Assembly (NCBI GenBank): GCA_039621445.1
Contig: CP154957.1
Coordinates: 10,782,409 to 10,846,408, forward strand
Source of the DNA: Euglena gracilis
Lineage: Eukaryota > Euglenida > Euglenophyceae > Euglenales
Length of the DNA stretch: 64,000 nt
Direction: 5' to 3'
Position numbers and translations under genes: made by a program. The stretch's first letter is position 1, and the number at the start of each line of letters is the position of its first letter. Under the pieces are notes generated by a model. The model worked only from the letters and a program-made list of their open reading frames with translations, searched no databases and was not told the DNA's origin. Positions 10,403 through 20,705 of this stretch are shown here, piece by piece.

Positions 10403-10897
10403 TTGCATGTCCTTCATATCAATCAAAAAGAGTTGCAGGCTGCAGACGAAACTGTAAAAGCACTAGCCAAACCAAAGCAAACAGTTGTGCTTCATATGGA
10501 CAGCCAGGTGGGTGTAAGTTATCTAACAAAGTGGGGAGGCAAAAAGCCCTACCCAAATTACATTTTAAAACCCCAGCTGTATCATTGCCAAGAAAAGCAA
10601 ACCAATTTGCAGGTGGTTTGGGTTCCCACAAAGGAGCAATTAGCCAGCTCCCTGACCAGGGAGCAAAAGGACCCAGGGGATTACACCCTAAACCTAAATT
10701 CAATTTATCAGAAAGGACATCACCCAAGAAGTGGACATGTCTTGCACACCCAGCAACAAAAAATTCCCAAGTTTGTTTGTCGATACCCCCACCAAGGGGC
10801 TTTGCTGGTGGCTGCCTTGAAGGCAGATTTGAGGGGCCTCCCCCCCGTTTATGCAAACCCCCCTGGAGCATCATTCCCCAGTGGGTTCAGAGATTAA
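10403..10897 (+). pseudogene. RNase H and NPPW-type domain of copy 3
   Basis: The open frame encodes TVVLHMDSQVGVSYLTKW (second RNase H catalytic region) and VVWVPTKEQLASSLTREQK, where copies 2 and 4 have ADSLTREQ, so a conserved Asp is replaced by Ser. It then runs into FVCRYPHQGALLVAALKADL and the YANPPGAS region, where the Trp of NPPW is lost. The downstream WASTSWWRQLMS is read in another frame. Decayed. Confidence 0.75.
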
Positions 10898-12000
10898 TGT
10901 TAAACCCAGACCTGCATTGTCTGTTGATCGTACCCAACTGGGCTTCGACATCATGGTGGCGCCAATTAATGTCAATCAGACAGCCAGGCAGCAGAGTTTT
11001 ACTAGTACCCCCCCCCCCAGTGGGGTCTGTTCACCAACTGCTGAGGGGAGGAGATGCCCCCCCAAGGTGGATTTTGGCCTGCTTGATTGTGTCAGGCAAA
11101 CATTACAATCCCAGGAAGTTTCGATGTCCAGTATCGACACTTACATAAAAAATCTGGGAAATGTCAGGAGATATGACTCAGCCTTCAGGACATTGGTTGG
11201 CCAATTGTTGCACAAAGGGGTGCCCCTGCAGGACTGCACAGTCCACAGGATGGCCGAGGCCATCCTTGATCTTGCTACCCACAGCCTCAACACTGCACGA
11301 AATGCACATGCAGCAGTTTTATTACTCGTTTGGGTCATTGAGGTTCTCCCCTCTTTTGGCTCCTTTGAAAACGAAATGGAATTACAATGTCTGCAAGTAT
11401 GCCCATTTTTGGGACCCCACTGATTTTACATACAACATCATCAGACAACCGAAGCCCCTCTCATAACTCTCTGTTTAAGAGCTCAGAAACAGACTCATCA
11501 TTTGCTGGAGGCTTTTGGCCCTCCACCGGTGGGTTGATCTAGCCAGGACACAGCGAAAATCAGTTTCTTAGGAGGAAAAGTTTTCATTTTATTGCAAAGG
11601 AAAGGGTGGCAATTCCCAAGATGGGAGGAAATTTTAAATTTGCCACACAGCCCCCTCATAAGCCCCTGGCATATATTGAAAGAGTACGTGGAAAGGCCAG
11701 CCCACATGATTGGGCACAAAAATAACTTGTTTATGGTCTTTGGATGGCAAACGACCTTTGACTTCAGAAAGAGTGAATTCCCTTACCAAAGAAATTCTGC
11801 AAGAGGGGGGGGGTGGACACCACCCACTGGAAACCACACAGCACCAGAGGGGCTGGGGTTTTATGGTGGAAAAATGCTGGTTTGCATCTGGAGGAAGTCC
11901 AGCAGTGTCCAGGTCAGGTCAGGTGAGTGGAGGTCCAGGTCAGTGGAAAGATTTTGGGACCTCCCAAGCTCATTATTTGAGGCTGGGTGTCGTATCAAAA
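10851..12000 (+). pseudogene. Tyrosine recombinase of copy 3 (broken)
   Basis: 10851-11423 encodes the N-terminal half: SSIDTYIKNLGNVRRYDSAF, then LHKGVPLQDCTVHRMAEAIL. A stop region follows (TAA at about 11474). The catalytic half continues with VERPAHMIGHKNN and PLTSERVNSLTKEILQEG. H-S-T-R-G is at 11838-11852 and the Tyr of HYLRLG at 11974-11976. An extra GTCAGGTCAGGTGAGTGGAG stretch near 11915-11935 duplicates the GQW box region. At least two frameshifts. Confidence 0.8.
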
Positions 12001-12037
12001 ATTCAAAATATTACGGCCCAAAGGGGGGTGCACAGTA

Positions 12038-12063
12038 CCTCACCATCTCGAAGTGCGGAGCCC
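12038..12063 (+). repeat. Right inverted terminal repeat of copy 3
   Basis: CCTCACCATCTCGAAGTGCG... pairs with 6361-6386. It fixes the element's 3' boundary 62 bp after the recombinase Tyr codon. Confidence 0.85.
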
Positions 12064-12626
12064 GAATGGTCTCGGACTCCCACGACAGAGGAAGGGGGAG
12101 GAAGGGACCAAGACGGCGGAGCACAAGAAGATGGTGAGCCCAACCCCCCACCCAAAAAATCAGCAGAAAAAGAAAAACATCCCAACCAGAAAGGGGAACC
12201 CCGACCAAGCGACCAGGGGAGAGAGGGGGGGCAGGGCCACGACGGTTCAGCTTCGCCAAGGTGTCGGAGGAGGCCTCATCATCGCCAACTCCGGCAACAA
12301 AGGCACATTAAGAAGCACCCCGCACACGCACAAACACACCAGAACAGAGCAGCCGGCAAGGAAAGCAGGGCCTCACCATCTTCTTGTGCTCCGCCCTCTT
12401 GGTCCCTTCCCCCCCCTTCCTCTGTCGTGGGAGTCCGACCACCTGCGCTAAGTCAGTTTCGGAGGGCACATCGTCGCCAACTCCGGCACCAAAGTCGCAG
12501 TAAGAAGCATCCTGCCAAGAAGAACAAAAAAAACACAGCAGAGCAGCCCGCAAACAAAGCAGGATCTCACCCCCAGAGTGTGCTGTGCCTTCATGGCCGA
12601 AGCGTGGCCATCAACGCTGACCATTT
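12064..12626 (+). repeat. Hairpin-forming junction between copies 3 and 4
   Basis: 12066-12140 is complementary to 12366-12440. In addition, 12260-12376 is repeated directly, with divergence, at 12455-12572 (GCCAACTCCGGCA...GCAGTAAGAAGCA...). No gene is seen. The structure parallels the junctions at 3460-3832 and 5829-6360. Confidence 0.65.
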
Positions 12627-12652
12627 GGGCTCCGCACTTCGAGATGGTGAGG
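12627..12652 (+). repeat. Left inverted terminal repeat of copy 4
   Basis: GGGCTCCGCACTTCGAGATG... is the exact reverse complement of 17020-17045. The next 100 bp match the left end of copy 3. Confidence 0.88.
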
Positions 12653-12892
12653 TCTTGCTTTCCTTGCCGGCTGTTCTGTTCTGTGTGTTTGTGCGTGCGC
12701 GGGGGGTGCTTCTTACTGCTTTTTGTTGCCGGAGTTGGCTGATTCCTAATTCTGCCCTTCGACCACAAGGAGAAAGAATTTCAACTCAACGAGTTCAACA
12801 ACGTTCACCACAGCGACCAATCAATACAGAGGAGGAAGAGCAATTCAGACGATAAGGAAAGCGGAGGAAGAAAATTTTGACTTCCATGAAAG

Positions 12893-14239
12893 ATGCCACA
12901 TACCTGGTGTCCAGCGGTCCAGCAAAGCAAGAAAGAACCCCTGCGAAGGCAGCAGAAGCTGGAGAAGATGGAGTTCCAGCAGGCGCCGGAGCAACCAACA
13001 TGGAACCAAACTGTCAAGCAGCATTACAAGGAGTTTCAAGGAAGAAACCTGAAGTGGAGAAAAGTGGAGGAGCAGCAGGCGCTGGAGACGATGATGGAGC
13101 AGGAGCGGAGCACCAGTCCGTGGCCGTCGCAACCCCCCAACCTTCCAATTTCCCGGAAAATTTTCAATTCCATCAGTTCGACGACGGCCATGGACCCTGG
13201 ACATTGGTGGCCAGGAAGTCGAGGAGACAAAGACAGCAGCAGCCCACAGCCCAGAGGGACAGAAATGGGCAGACAGGTCTGGAAGACTACCCCCCTGTTT
13301 TCACATCGCCACCCCCCACCCAGGGGGAACATTCCAAGGGGAAATGGACTGAATCAAGGGCATGGCGACCCTTTTGAACAAGGCTATGGCAGCCATCATC
13401 AAGGGCATGGAGCCCAGCTGCAAGGCTATGAAAGCCAGAAGCAAATGCTGCAAACTTGCCCCAGGGGAAAGGCATGTCCAACTTACCCCACAGCTCTCTC
13501 CAACATAAACCCCTCAGGAGCTGTCAATCAATGCAGCAAGCAGCCGCCCCTTCAGGGACAGAAGGCCAATGGAGGCCATTGTATTCAAAATCAAGAGGCC
13601 AGTGGAGGCCAGTGGAGGAATCAAGACCTCAAGGCCAGTGTAGGCCATTTCAATAAAAATCAGGAGGCCAATGGGGGCCAATATATGATTCAAGATCACC
13701 ACATCAGCCCTTGGTGGGGAGGCCCAAGATTGGCTGCAACAGGGCCCCCCCAGAAGATAATCAGCCCAGACACCCCAGCCTTATATGTACCCCCCCACTG
13801 CAGACACAGACTTTCCCCCATCATTCAAAATCAGGGGGAAAGCCTGTCCTTGGAAGGCCCTATGGCAGGGCCAGCTGCAGCCCCAGCGATGGGGCAGCCA
13901 GGGGTGACCCCAGTGATGGGGCCTGTGGAATCCCCAGACACATTACACCCAGGGGTGCCCCCTTACAAGGCCCTGCAGGCCAGCCTGCCCCATTGGGTCA
14001 AGGCAGGTGCCAGCAGAGAGGTATTAAACCTGATAATGGAGGGGGTTATGGCAGATCTTCCCCTCCCCCCTCAGATGTCCTTAAAAGTTCCCTTCAAAAC
14101 CCCCCAAGAAATATTGACGGCCCAGAAAATTCTGAGGGAATACGAATGTGCAGGGGCAACCAGGCAGATCCCCCCAGAGGAGGCAAAACATTTTGTCCCT
14201 TATTTCATCATTTCCAAAAAAAGAAGGGGAAAAAACTAA
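12893..14239 (+). pseudogene. Gag-like protein running into RT, copy 4
   Basis: A 448-codon frame. Residues 1-100 are charged and Gln/Glu-rich, like copy 3. Residues 150-260 contain Gly/Gln/His repeats (QGHG, ANGG steps). Residues about 300-360 hold the PVMGPV proline-rich repeats. The end, SLKVPFKTPQEILTAQKIL then HFVPYFIISKKRRGK, is the N-terminal part of the RT domain, so Gag and RT sequence share this frame before a frameshift at about 14235. No CCHC zinc finger is seen, which leaves the Gag label resting on position and composition. Confidence 0.65.
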
Positions 14240-14976
14240 GGAAAGACTAATTTCAGACTGTCGACAGTTAAATCTACATTTCACCCCCCCAGAAGTTCAG
14301 GCTGGAACACATGGGAAGCATCTTCCCATACTTAAAGTAAGGTTGGTTCTGTGGAAAAATAGATCTGAAAGATGCTTATTTCCAATTAAAACTGCACAGC
14401 AGCCTGGAAAAACATGTTTGCATGCAGGTGGGGGGGGGAACTTGGCAGTTTCAAGCTGCATGCTTTGGCATCAGCAGCCTGCCACAAAAATTCATGACTC
14501 TCATGAGAGTCTGGGAAAGGAAATGGAGAAAGGAGGGAAAGGTAGTTTTCATCTACCTGGACGACATTTTGCTGTTAGCCCCCAGCAAAAAGACAGCAGC
14601 CCAGCATTGGGCAGAAATAAAACAGGATCTTTTACTGGCAGCTTTCAGATTAAACCTTCCCAAGTCTTGTTTGGAACCCATACAGGAAATAAAGCATTTG
14701 GGCCAGTGGATCAATTTCAGAAAAGGCCAACTGGAAATTCCTCAGGAAAAATTAAAATCCTTAAGAAAGGAGCTAGGCAAGGTGCTCACTTCACAAAAAA
14801 TGAGCTGCAGAAAACTCAGTTCTATTGTGGGGCAGGTCAGAAGCTATTTAGTCTCCATGCCATTTCTCAGAGTTCTGACGGATCAACTTTGCAAAATGGT
14901 GGATTTACACACCAAGTGGGGTTGGGACCACACCCTGACCATTCCCCAGGGGGTCAAAGATCAGATTGTGGAGTAA
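14190..14976 (+). pseudogene. Reverse transcriptase of copy 4
   Basis: Motifs in order: LISDCRQLNLHF, DLKDAYFQLKLHSS (first Asp), WQFQAACFGISSLPQKFM, and FIYLDDILLLAP with the YLDD codons at 14554-14565. Then come KHLGQWINFRKGQLEIP and the thumb SCRKLSSIVGQVRSYLVSMPFL, continuing to KWGWDHTLTIPQGVKDQIVE. From 14422 to 14976 the frame is uninterrupted, and the catalytic Asp pair and Tyr are intact. Upstream there are frame changes near 14235 and 14335. It would copy element RNA. Confidence 0.88.
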
Positions 14977-15136
14977 AAAACATTTTTACAGCCAGGGGTT
15001 GGCAGGGCATTTCAATCACAGGCCTCTCAGGAACTCTTCTCAGACAGCAGCACCTGGCAATGGGGGGGGGGGGCTGGACAAAGATTCAGGCCAAAAGGTG
15101 CAGGATTTTTGGAGGGACCTGCATGTCCTTCATATC

Positions 15137-15398
15137 TGTTCCCACCCATCACAAGCCCTTTTGTTTCAAAACGGCTTTTCGGCAAAACGGAGAAAAAGCC
15201 GTTTAGCCGTCAGCAAAACGGCAAAAAAGCCGCTTCGCCGTTGGCAAAACGGCAAAAAAGCCATTTCGCCGTTGGCAAAACGGCAAAAAAGCCGTTTCGC
15301 CATTGGCAAAACGGCGAAAAAGCCGTTTTGCCAGCCAAAAGTGTGAAAAATGGCAGAAAAGCCGAAAAGCCGAAATGAAACACATACGGGTGGGAACA
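15137..15398. mobile_element. MITE in copy 4 with perfect 11-bp inverted ends
   Basis: TGTTCCCACCC at 15137-15147 and GGGTGGGAACA at 15388-15398 are exact reverse complements. Flanks compared with the empty site in copy 3 (CATATCAATCAAAAAG) imply a duplication of TC, or ATC if the end is placed one base inward. The interior is made of 31-bp tandem units (starts at 15241, 15272, 15303), each self-complementary through AACGGC and GCCGTT around an A-run. No coding capacity. Confidence 0.85.
15241..15333 (+). repeat. Three 31-bp self-complementary tandem units
   Basis: Units start with TTGGCAAAACGGC at 15241, 15272 and 15303, a constant period of 31. Flanking, more degenerate units extend to about 15180 and 15340. 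Confidence 0.85.
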
Positions 15399-15926
15399 TC
15401 AATCAAAAAGAGTTGCAGGCTGAGTTGCAGGCTGCAGTGGAAACTGTAAAAGCACTAGCCAAGCCAAAGCAAACAATTGTGCTTCATGTCGACAGCCAGG
15501 TGGCTGTGAGTTATTAAACAAAGTGGGGAGGCAAAAAGCCCTACCTCAATTCTATCTTAAAACCCCTGCTGTATCATTGCCAAGAAAAGCAAATCAATTT
15601 GCAAGTGGTTTGGGTTCCCACAAAGGAGCAATTTGCAGACTCCCTGACCAGGGAGCAAAAGGACCCAGGGGATTACACCCTAAACCCAAACATCTTTCAC
15701 CTAATTCTGAAATTTTTCAGGAAGGACATTACCCCAGAGATGGACATGTTTTGCACACCCAGCAACAAAAAATTCCCCAAGTTTGTTTGTCGTTACCCCC
15801 ACCAAGGGGCTTTGCTGGTGGATGCCTTGAAGGCAGACTTGAGGGACCTCCCCCCAGTTTATGCAAACCCCCCCTGGAGCATCGTTCCTCAGTGGGTTCA
15901 GAGATTAATGTTAAACCCAGACTGAC

Positions 15927-17045
15927 TTGTCTGTTGATCGTACCCCACTGGGCTTCGACATCATGGTGGCGCCAATTAATGTCAATCAGGCAGCCAGGCA
16001 GCAAAGTTTTACTGGTACCCCCCCCAGTGGGGTCTGTTCACCAACTGCCGGGGGGAGGAGATGCCCCCCCAAGGTGGAATTTGACCTGCTTGATTGTGTC
16101 AGGCAAATATTACAATCCCAGAAAGTTTCGATGTCCAGTATCGACACTTACATAAAAAATCTGGTAAATGTCAAAAGATATGACTCAGCCTTCAGGACAT
16201 TGGTGGGCCAATTGTTGCACAAAGGGGTGCCCCTGCAGGACTGCACAGTCCACAGGATGGCTGAGGCCATCCTTGATCTTGCTGTTCACAGCCTCAACAC
16301 TGCACGAAATGCATATGCAGCAGCGTTATTACTCCCAGGGTTTGGTTCACTGAGGTTTTCCCCTCTTTTGGCTCCTTTGAAAAGGAAATGGAATTCCAAT
16401 GTCTGCAAGTATGCCCATTTTTGGGACCCCACTGATTTTACATACAACATCATCAGACAATCGAAGCCCCTCTCAGAACTCTCTGTTTAAGAGCTCAGAA
16501 ACAGACTCATCATTTGCTGGAGGCTTTTGGCCCTCCACCGGTGGGTTGATCTAGCCAGGACACAGCGAAAAATCAGTTTCTTAGGAGGAAAATTTTTCAT
16601 TTTATTGCAAAGGAAAGGGTGGCAATTCCCGAGATGGGAGGAAATTTTAAATTTGCCACACAGCCCCCTCATAAGCCCCTGGCATATATTTAAAGAGTAC
16701 GTGGAAAGGCCAGCCCACATGATTGGGCACAAAAATAACTTGTTATGGCCCTTGGATGGTAAAAGACCTTTGACTTCAGAAAGAGTGAATTCCCTTACCA
16801 AAGAAATTCTGCAAGAGGGGGGGGTGGACACCACCCACTGGAAACCCCACAGCACCAGAGGGGCTGGGGTTTTATGTTGTAAAAATGCTGGTTTGCAAGT
16901 GGAAGAAGTCCAGCAGCTGGGTCAGTGGAAAAATTTTGGGGCCTTCCAAGCTCATTATTTGAGGCTGGGTGTCGTGTCAAAAATTCAAAAAATTATGGCC
17001 CAAAGGGGGGTGCACAGTACCTCACCATCTCGAAGTGCGGAGCCC
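15927..17045 (+). pseudogene. Tyrosine recombinase of copy 4, one in-frame stop
   Basis: 15927-16490 and 16527-17045 are in the same frame, separated by a TAA at 16488-16490. N-terminal half: SSIDTYIKNLVNVKRYDSAF and GVPLQDCTVHRMAEAILDLA (SAM-like helical part). Catalytic half: DLARTQRKISF, AHMIGHKNNLLWPLDG, LTSERVNSLTKEILQEG, H-S-T-R-G at 16848-16862, EVQQLGQW and HYLRLG with Tyr codon 16956-16958. Apart from the stop it looks intact. It would integrate circular cDNA without a duplication of the target. Confidence 0.82.
17020..17045 (+). repeat. Right inverted terminal repeat of copy 4
   Basis: It is the exact reverse complement of 12627-12652 and overlaps the last codons of the recombinase frame. 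Confidence 0.88.
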
Positions 17046-17660
17046 GAATGGTCTCGGACTCCCACGACAGAGGAAGGGGGAGTAAGGGACCAAGAGGGCG
17101 AAGCACAAGAAGATGGTGAGCCCAACCCCCCCACCCAAAAAATCAGCAGAAAAGGAAAAACATCCCAAACAGAAAGAGGACCCTCCACCAAGAAGCCCCA
17201 ACCACCCACCCAGAAACACACCAAAAAGAGAAAGCCATCCCCTCAACTGGGGGGGCCCCCCACCAAGCAGCCATGTGTGAGGGGGAGGGGGGGCGGGGCC
17301 ACGACTGTTCAGCTTCGCCAAGGTGTCGGAGGAGGCTTCATCATCGCCAACTCCGGCAACAAAGGCGCAGTAAGAAGCACCCCCCGCGCACGCACAAACA
17401 CACCGAACAGAACAGCCGGCAAGGACCTCACCATCTTCTTGTGCTTCGCCCTCTTGGTCCCTCCCTCCCCCTTCCTCTGTCGTGGGAGTCCGAGAAGCGG
17501 TATGCAGGCATTTTTTGAGGACACCTCGGGCCCCGCACTTTTCCATTTTGAGGACTCGCAATCTTTGTGCTCCGCCCGCGGTGTCCCGTCCCCCCTTGTC
17601 GGCTTGCGCGGCTCGAAAGTCTTACCAGGGAGGAGAGTCCCCCCGAAGTCGAAATTACTT
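17046..17660 (+). repeat. Hairpin-forming segment after copy 4
   Basis: 17050-17118 is complementary to 17425-17495, as in the other junctions. From 17500 to 17660 the sequence (GACACCTCGGGCCCCGCACTT, then CTTGTGCTCCGCCCGCGG and a GTCGGCTTGCGCGGCTCG stretch) resembles the inverted tail after copy 1, so remnants of a further, more diverged copy may lie here. The array then stops. Confidence 0.55.
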
Positions 17661-20015
17661 CCACAGGAACGGGGGAAAACTTTTTTTGCTTAAAAAATGG
17701 CCCATTTTGGTAAATTTTCAACAAAATAACAAAAAGGCTCAGAAGCTCCCTCGTGAAACGTTCGAGGGATGGCCTAAACTCATTTCGGGTCTATGGTAAA
17801 AATAATTGGACAGGAAAAAAAATGTGAAACATTGCGGAAATGGCGGGAAAACTTGCGGGAAATTCCGGAAATGCCGGAAAATTGCGATACGAATCACCCA
17901 GAAGAGGTCCCCCCCCCGAACAGGTCTGCAGGCCATTTTTTTTCTCATATGTTGCTTTCTGCAAAAAGCATGCTCTTTTCAAAAAAAATATCCCGACCAA
18001 ATTTCATCAATTTTGATGTGCTTTTTTTTTACAATGTTTCTGATGATATTGCTGCATACATGGCAAAAATTTGCGCTCCCACCAGCTTTGTGGGGGGGAT
18101 GGTGCGTGGTGTTCATTTTCACCAGACACAACGTGCAAACAACAACGTGTTTTTTTTGAAACCCCCCAAAAACCTGGAAAACAATAATAATAATTTCTCT
18201 CAAAAGGGAAATTTTGTTGAAAAAATCTCACTGTAAAAAACCCAAGCCGCACTTCGAATCTGACTGAGTTATTTTGAACAACAAAACCTACAACTGCAAA
18301 AAAAAAAGTCAAAAAGCATGCAAATTTTATTTTTTTTTCGCTTCTGGGGAGGGGATTTCTTCGCCAAAAATGACCCAGAAGTTCGCAAAAATGGTTAAAA
18401 TTTCCCATTCATTATCGGTGCAAAACATCGTGGCGTTTTCTGTTGTTTAGAACATTGTTAAAACTAAAAAGGAACAAAAAGCGACCAAAACAAACTTTGC
18501 CAACTCTGGGGGGGGATAACCCTGAAAAAAATTTGCTTGTGTTTTTTTGTATTTGTTGAATCGCGTGCTTTCCATACACAAGTGACCCCAGTGGATCAAA
18601 AAGGGGGGATGTAAAAAAATTCCGAGGGCGCTGCTTTGACTGCTATTTTGGGAGCGCCAATTGTTTTCCTCACTTCCTTTTCCTTATGTTCATTGCGGAG
18701 GGGGGTTCATTATTTGTACAGCTCACAGGGTTTATTGTCTGTGGGGTTCACGAATTGTCATTTGGGAGGGGTAAAAAATGGTAGTCCCCGATCATTTCCA
18801 AAACCTGGGCTGTAGTGGGTTGTGGTGTAGGAAAAGAATGGGGGGCATGGTAACGACAATGAGAAAGACAAGTGATATCCATTCTTCACATAACCTTGAA
18901 AGAACAGCCGCCTGGACCACAAGCAAATGAGAATGCAACAAAAAAATGGGAGAAAAAACTTGAAGCAAATGCGACCACGGATGACTAGCAACCGCGCCTG
19001 CCGATAAGTCAGGCAAAAATTATGGGAAGCGAGATCGGGTGAACGGAAAAAGCGACCGTTTGAAGGAAGGTAGGGTCCAGGATCCTTTTTGTAACCAAGC
19101 ATAACATGGGATCTTCTGCCATACGCAACGCCACTCCCCAAGCGAAACGGGTTGGTTCTCTATGCTGCACCCTGAACAGGAAAGCCTGGCGGGCGGGGGG
19201 GGGGGGGGGGGGGCTCTCCATAGCACTAAAAAAAAAACTCTCATCGGCGACCCTGGAAACACAGGAAGGGGTGGAGTCCCAAAAAGATTTCTGGGATTTA
19301 ACCTGGACTGAGTTTGACCAGGCCATCTCCCCAGCCCTCCAACCCAAAATCAGACCCCAACCAATTTTCAGCAAAAAAAAATCCCAAACTAGGTCCCCAA
19401 AAAATAAACTCCCGGGTCTTTGAAGGGAAATTGAAAAATAACTCCTGTCAAAACTGTAAAAATTGGCGATTTTTTGACACTTTTTGACATTCGATTTTTG
19501 CCCATTTTGCACACGCTAAAATTGGCATTTTTTTTGAAACAATTTTTGCTCCTTGCCAAAAAAAATGCCCATTTTTGGGATGGGCCAAGAAATCAAAGAG
19601 GCCAAAAGGCGCCGAAAGTGCCAAAGAAATTTTGAAGGGAGAAAACACGTTGATTTCCCCTATTTTTTTTTGCCCGAATAGCCAGGGTGATCGGGTCAGT
19701 GAGTAAAGCAGGCATATCCCGTGCCCCACACAGCTGCAGAATTTTATTGCGCATCCGCTCACTGGATGGCGTTTGCCTTATCAACTCCCCCCTACGGGAC
19801 AACTCACAACTCGCTCGGCAAAGTACAGAAGCGCGGATGCACATGATTATATCGCGACAGTTATGAGTTGCACCCCAAAGCAAGACCCCAGGTCTACTTT
19901 TTGGGTCTGTTGCTGAAAATACTTTGAGGAGCTTATTTTGGGGGGTCTACTTTTGGGATAGTAATACTGAAAAAAACTTTTCTGTGATCAATGGGGTAGG
20001 GTGCAGGGGGTTTTT
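17661..20015. other. Non-coding stretch, no gene recognised
   Basis: AT-rich sequence with poly-T and poly-A runs, a GCGGAAAAT-like short-repeat zone (17830-17890, which recurs near 52090-52150 and 55900-55960), and a 24-base G run at about 19195. Open frames here lack recognisable domains. Confidence 0.6.
17828..17890 (+). repeat. GCGGAAAAT/TGCGGGAAA short-repeat zone
   Basis: Repeated TTGCGG and GGAAAATT words recur every 8-12 bases. The same style of repeat is seen at 52083-52150 and 55890-55975, a dispersed simple-repeat family. Confidence 0.6.
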
Positions 20016-20275
20016 TTTAAGACTGGGGGGAGGGGGGGTCCCCCCCAACTCACCCACCCCTGGGCCCCCCGGGGGGGTCCCAGGGAGACCCACAAAAAAA
20101 ATCGAGAAAAGTGTTAAAAATAGCGTTTTTTCAAAATTTTCGGCCGAAAAGTATATCCCTCCCCCCTCCGAGGGACTCCCCCCCCCCGGGGGGGGCTCGG
20201 CCGGACCCACCCACCCTACCCCCCTTCCCCCCCCCTGGGGTCCACGGCTAAAAAAAAAAATCCCTGGTGGGGTGG
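20008..20275. repeat. Foldback repeat with G/C blocks and poly-A ends
   Basis: The left end TTTTTTTTAAGACTGGGGGGAG is matched by a right end GGGGTCCACGGCTAAAAAAAAA. Inner blocks GGGGGTCCC and GGACCCACCC also pair. The centre holds TTTTCGGCCGAAAAG, itself a palindrome. Related copies lie at 46890-47010 and, partially, at 20545-20705 and 48185-48270. Confidence 0.65.
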
Positions 20276-20544
20276 GACACACAAAGCAATATGGTATTCC
20301 CCTCAGTAAAAAGATGCTTTTCCATGAAACAGCCATGATGGGTTGGGGGGGATAAACACCAATGGATCCTCAAAAAAATGCACAGAAGAGAAGATGCACA
20401 GAAAGGAACTCCTGAAATCACACAGAAAAAATCAATTCGGACCACATAAGCAATTTGCAGGCCCGAGATACCATAAAGATTGCTCTAATCCCAGAAACAT
20501 ACGTTGATTCTCTTTTTGAGTTTTCAGCCCGTCCATAAAGCCGA

Positions 20545-20705
20545 AAGTTTTCTGGGCCTTGGAGGGGGGGTCCATCCCCCCCCCTTGTGTCGGAGGGGGG
20601 GTCCGACCCCATCTATCCCACCCCACCCTCCAGGGGGGGATCCAGTGGCCCCCAACCCACCCACCCAGGGAAAAGTGCCCCTACACACCATTTTTTTTAA
20701 AACGT
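20545..20705. repeat. Partial copy of the G/C-block foldback family
   Basis: GGAGGGGGGGTCCATCCCCC, CGGAGGGGGGGTCCGACCCC and ACCCACCCACCCAGGG blocks end in TTTTTTTTAAAACG. The arrangement is like 20008-20275. Confidence 0.5.

Larger units (their letters stand above)
6361..12063 (+). mobile_element. DIRS-like retroelement copy 3, near full length
   Basis: It is bounded by a 26-bp inverted terminal repeat: GGGCTCCGCACT at 6361 and AGTGCGGAGCCC ending at 12063. Its length is 5703 bp, or about 4.2 kb after removing two later insertions (8644-9800 and 10070-10400), which equals copy 4 without its insert. Order: left terminal region, Gag-like and RT frame, RNase H, NPPW domain, tyrosine recombinase. 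No integrase of the DDE type is seen. Frameshifts are present in RT and recombinase. Confidence 0.9.
14995..15925 (+). pseudogene. RNase H and NPPW-type domain of copy 4
   Basis: The domain starts before the MITE with TTCTCAGACAGCAGCACCTGG (SDSSTW, near 15040) and a G-run that shifts frame. After the MITE, 15419-15925 encodes VKALAKPKQTIVLHVDSQVA, a TAA at 15515-15517, and VVWVPTKEQFADSLTREQKDP. It ends with MFCTPSNKKFPKFVCRYP and YANPPWSIVPQWVQRL. The NPPW motif is intact here (about 15863-15880). The role is RNA removal during reverse transcription; the NPPW block's role is unknown to me. Confidence 0.78.
12627..17045 (+). mobile_element. DIRS-like retroelement copy 4, near full length
   Basis: It is bounded by the perfect 26-bp inverted repeat 12627-12652 and 17020-17045. 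Its length is 4419 bp, or 4157 bp without the MITE at 15137-15398. It is the best preserved copy: Gag-like 12893-14239, RT about 14190-14976, RNase H about 15030-15700, NPPW domain to about 16155, recombinase 15927-17045. The remaining faults are a few frameshifts and in-frame stops. No chromodomain, DDE integrase or long terminal repeats are seen. Confidence 0.9.

Noticed and set aside
15160-15360. CRISPR-like array (31-bp repeats)
   Set aside because: Units are directly adjacent without spacers, self-complementary, and sit between transposon ends in eukaryotic DNA.
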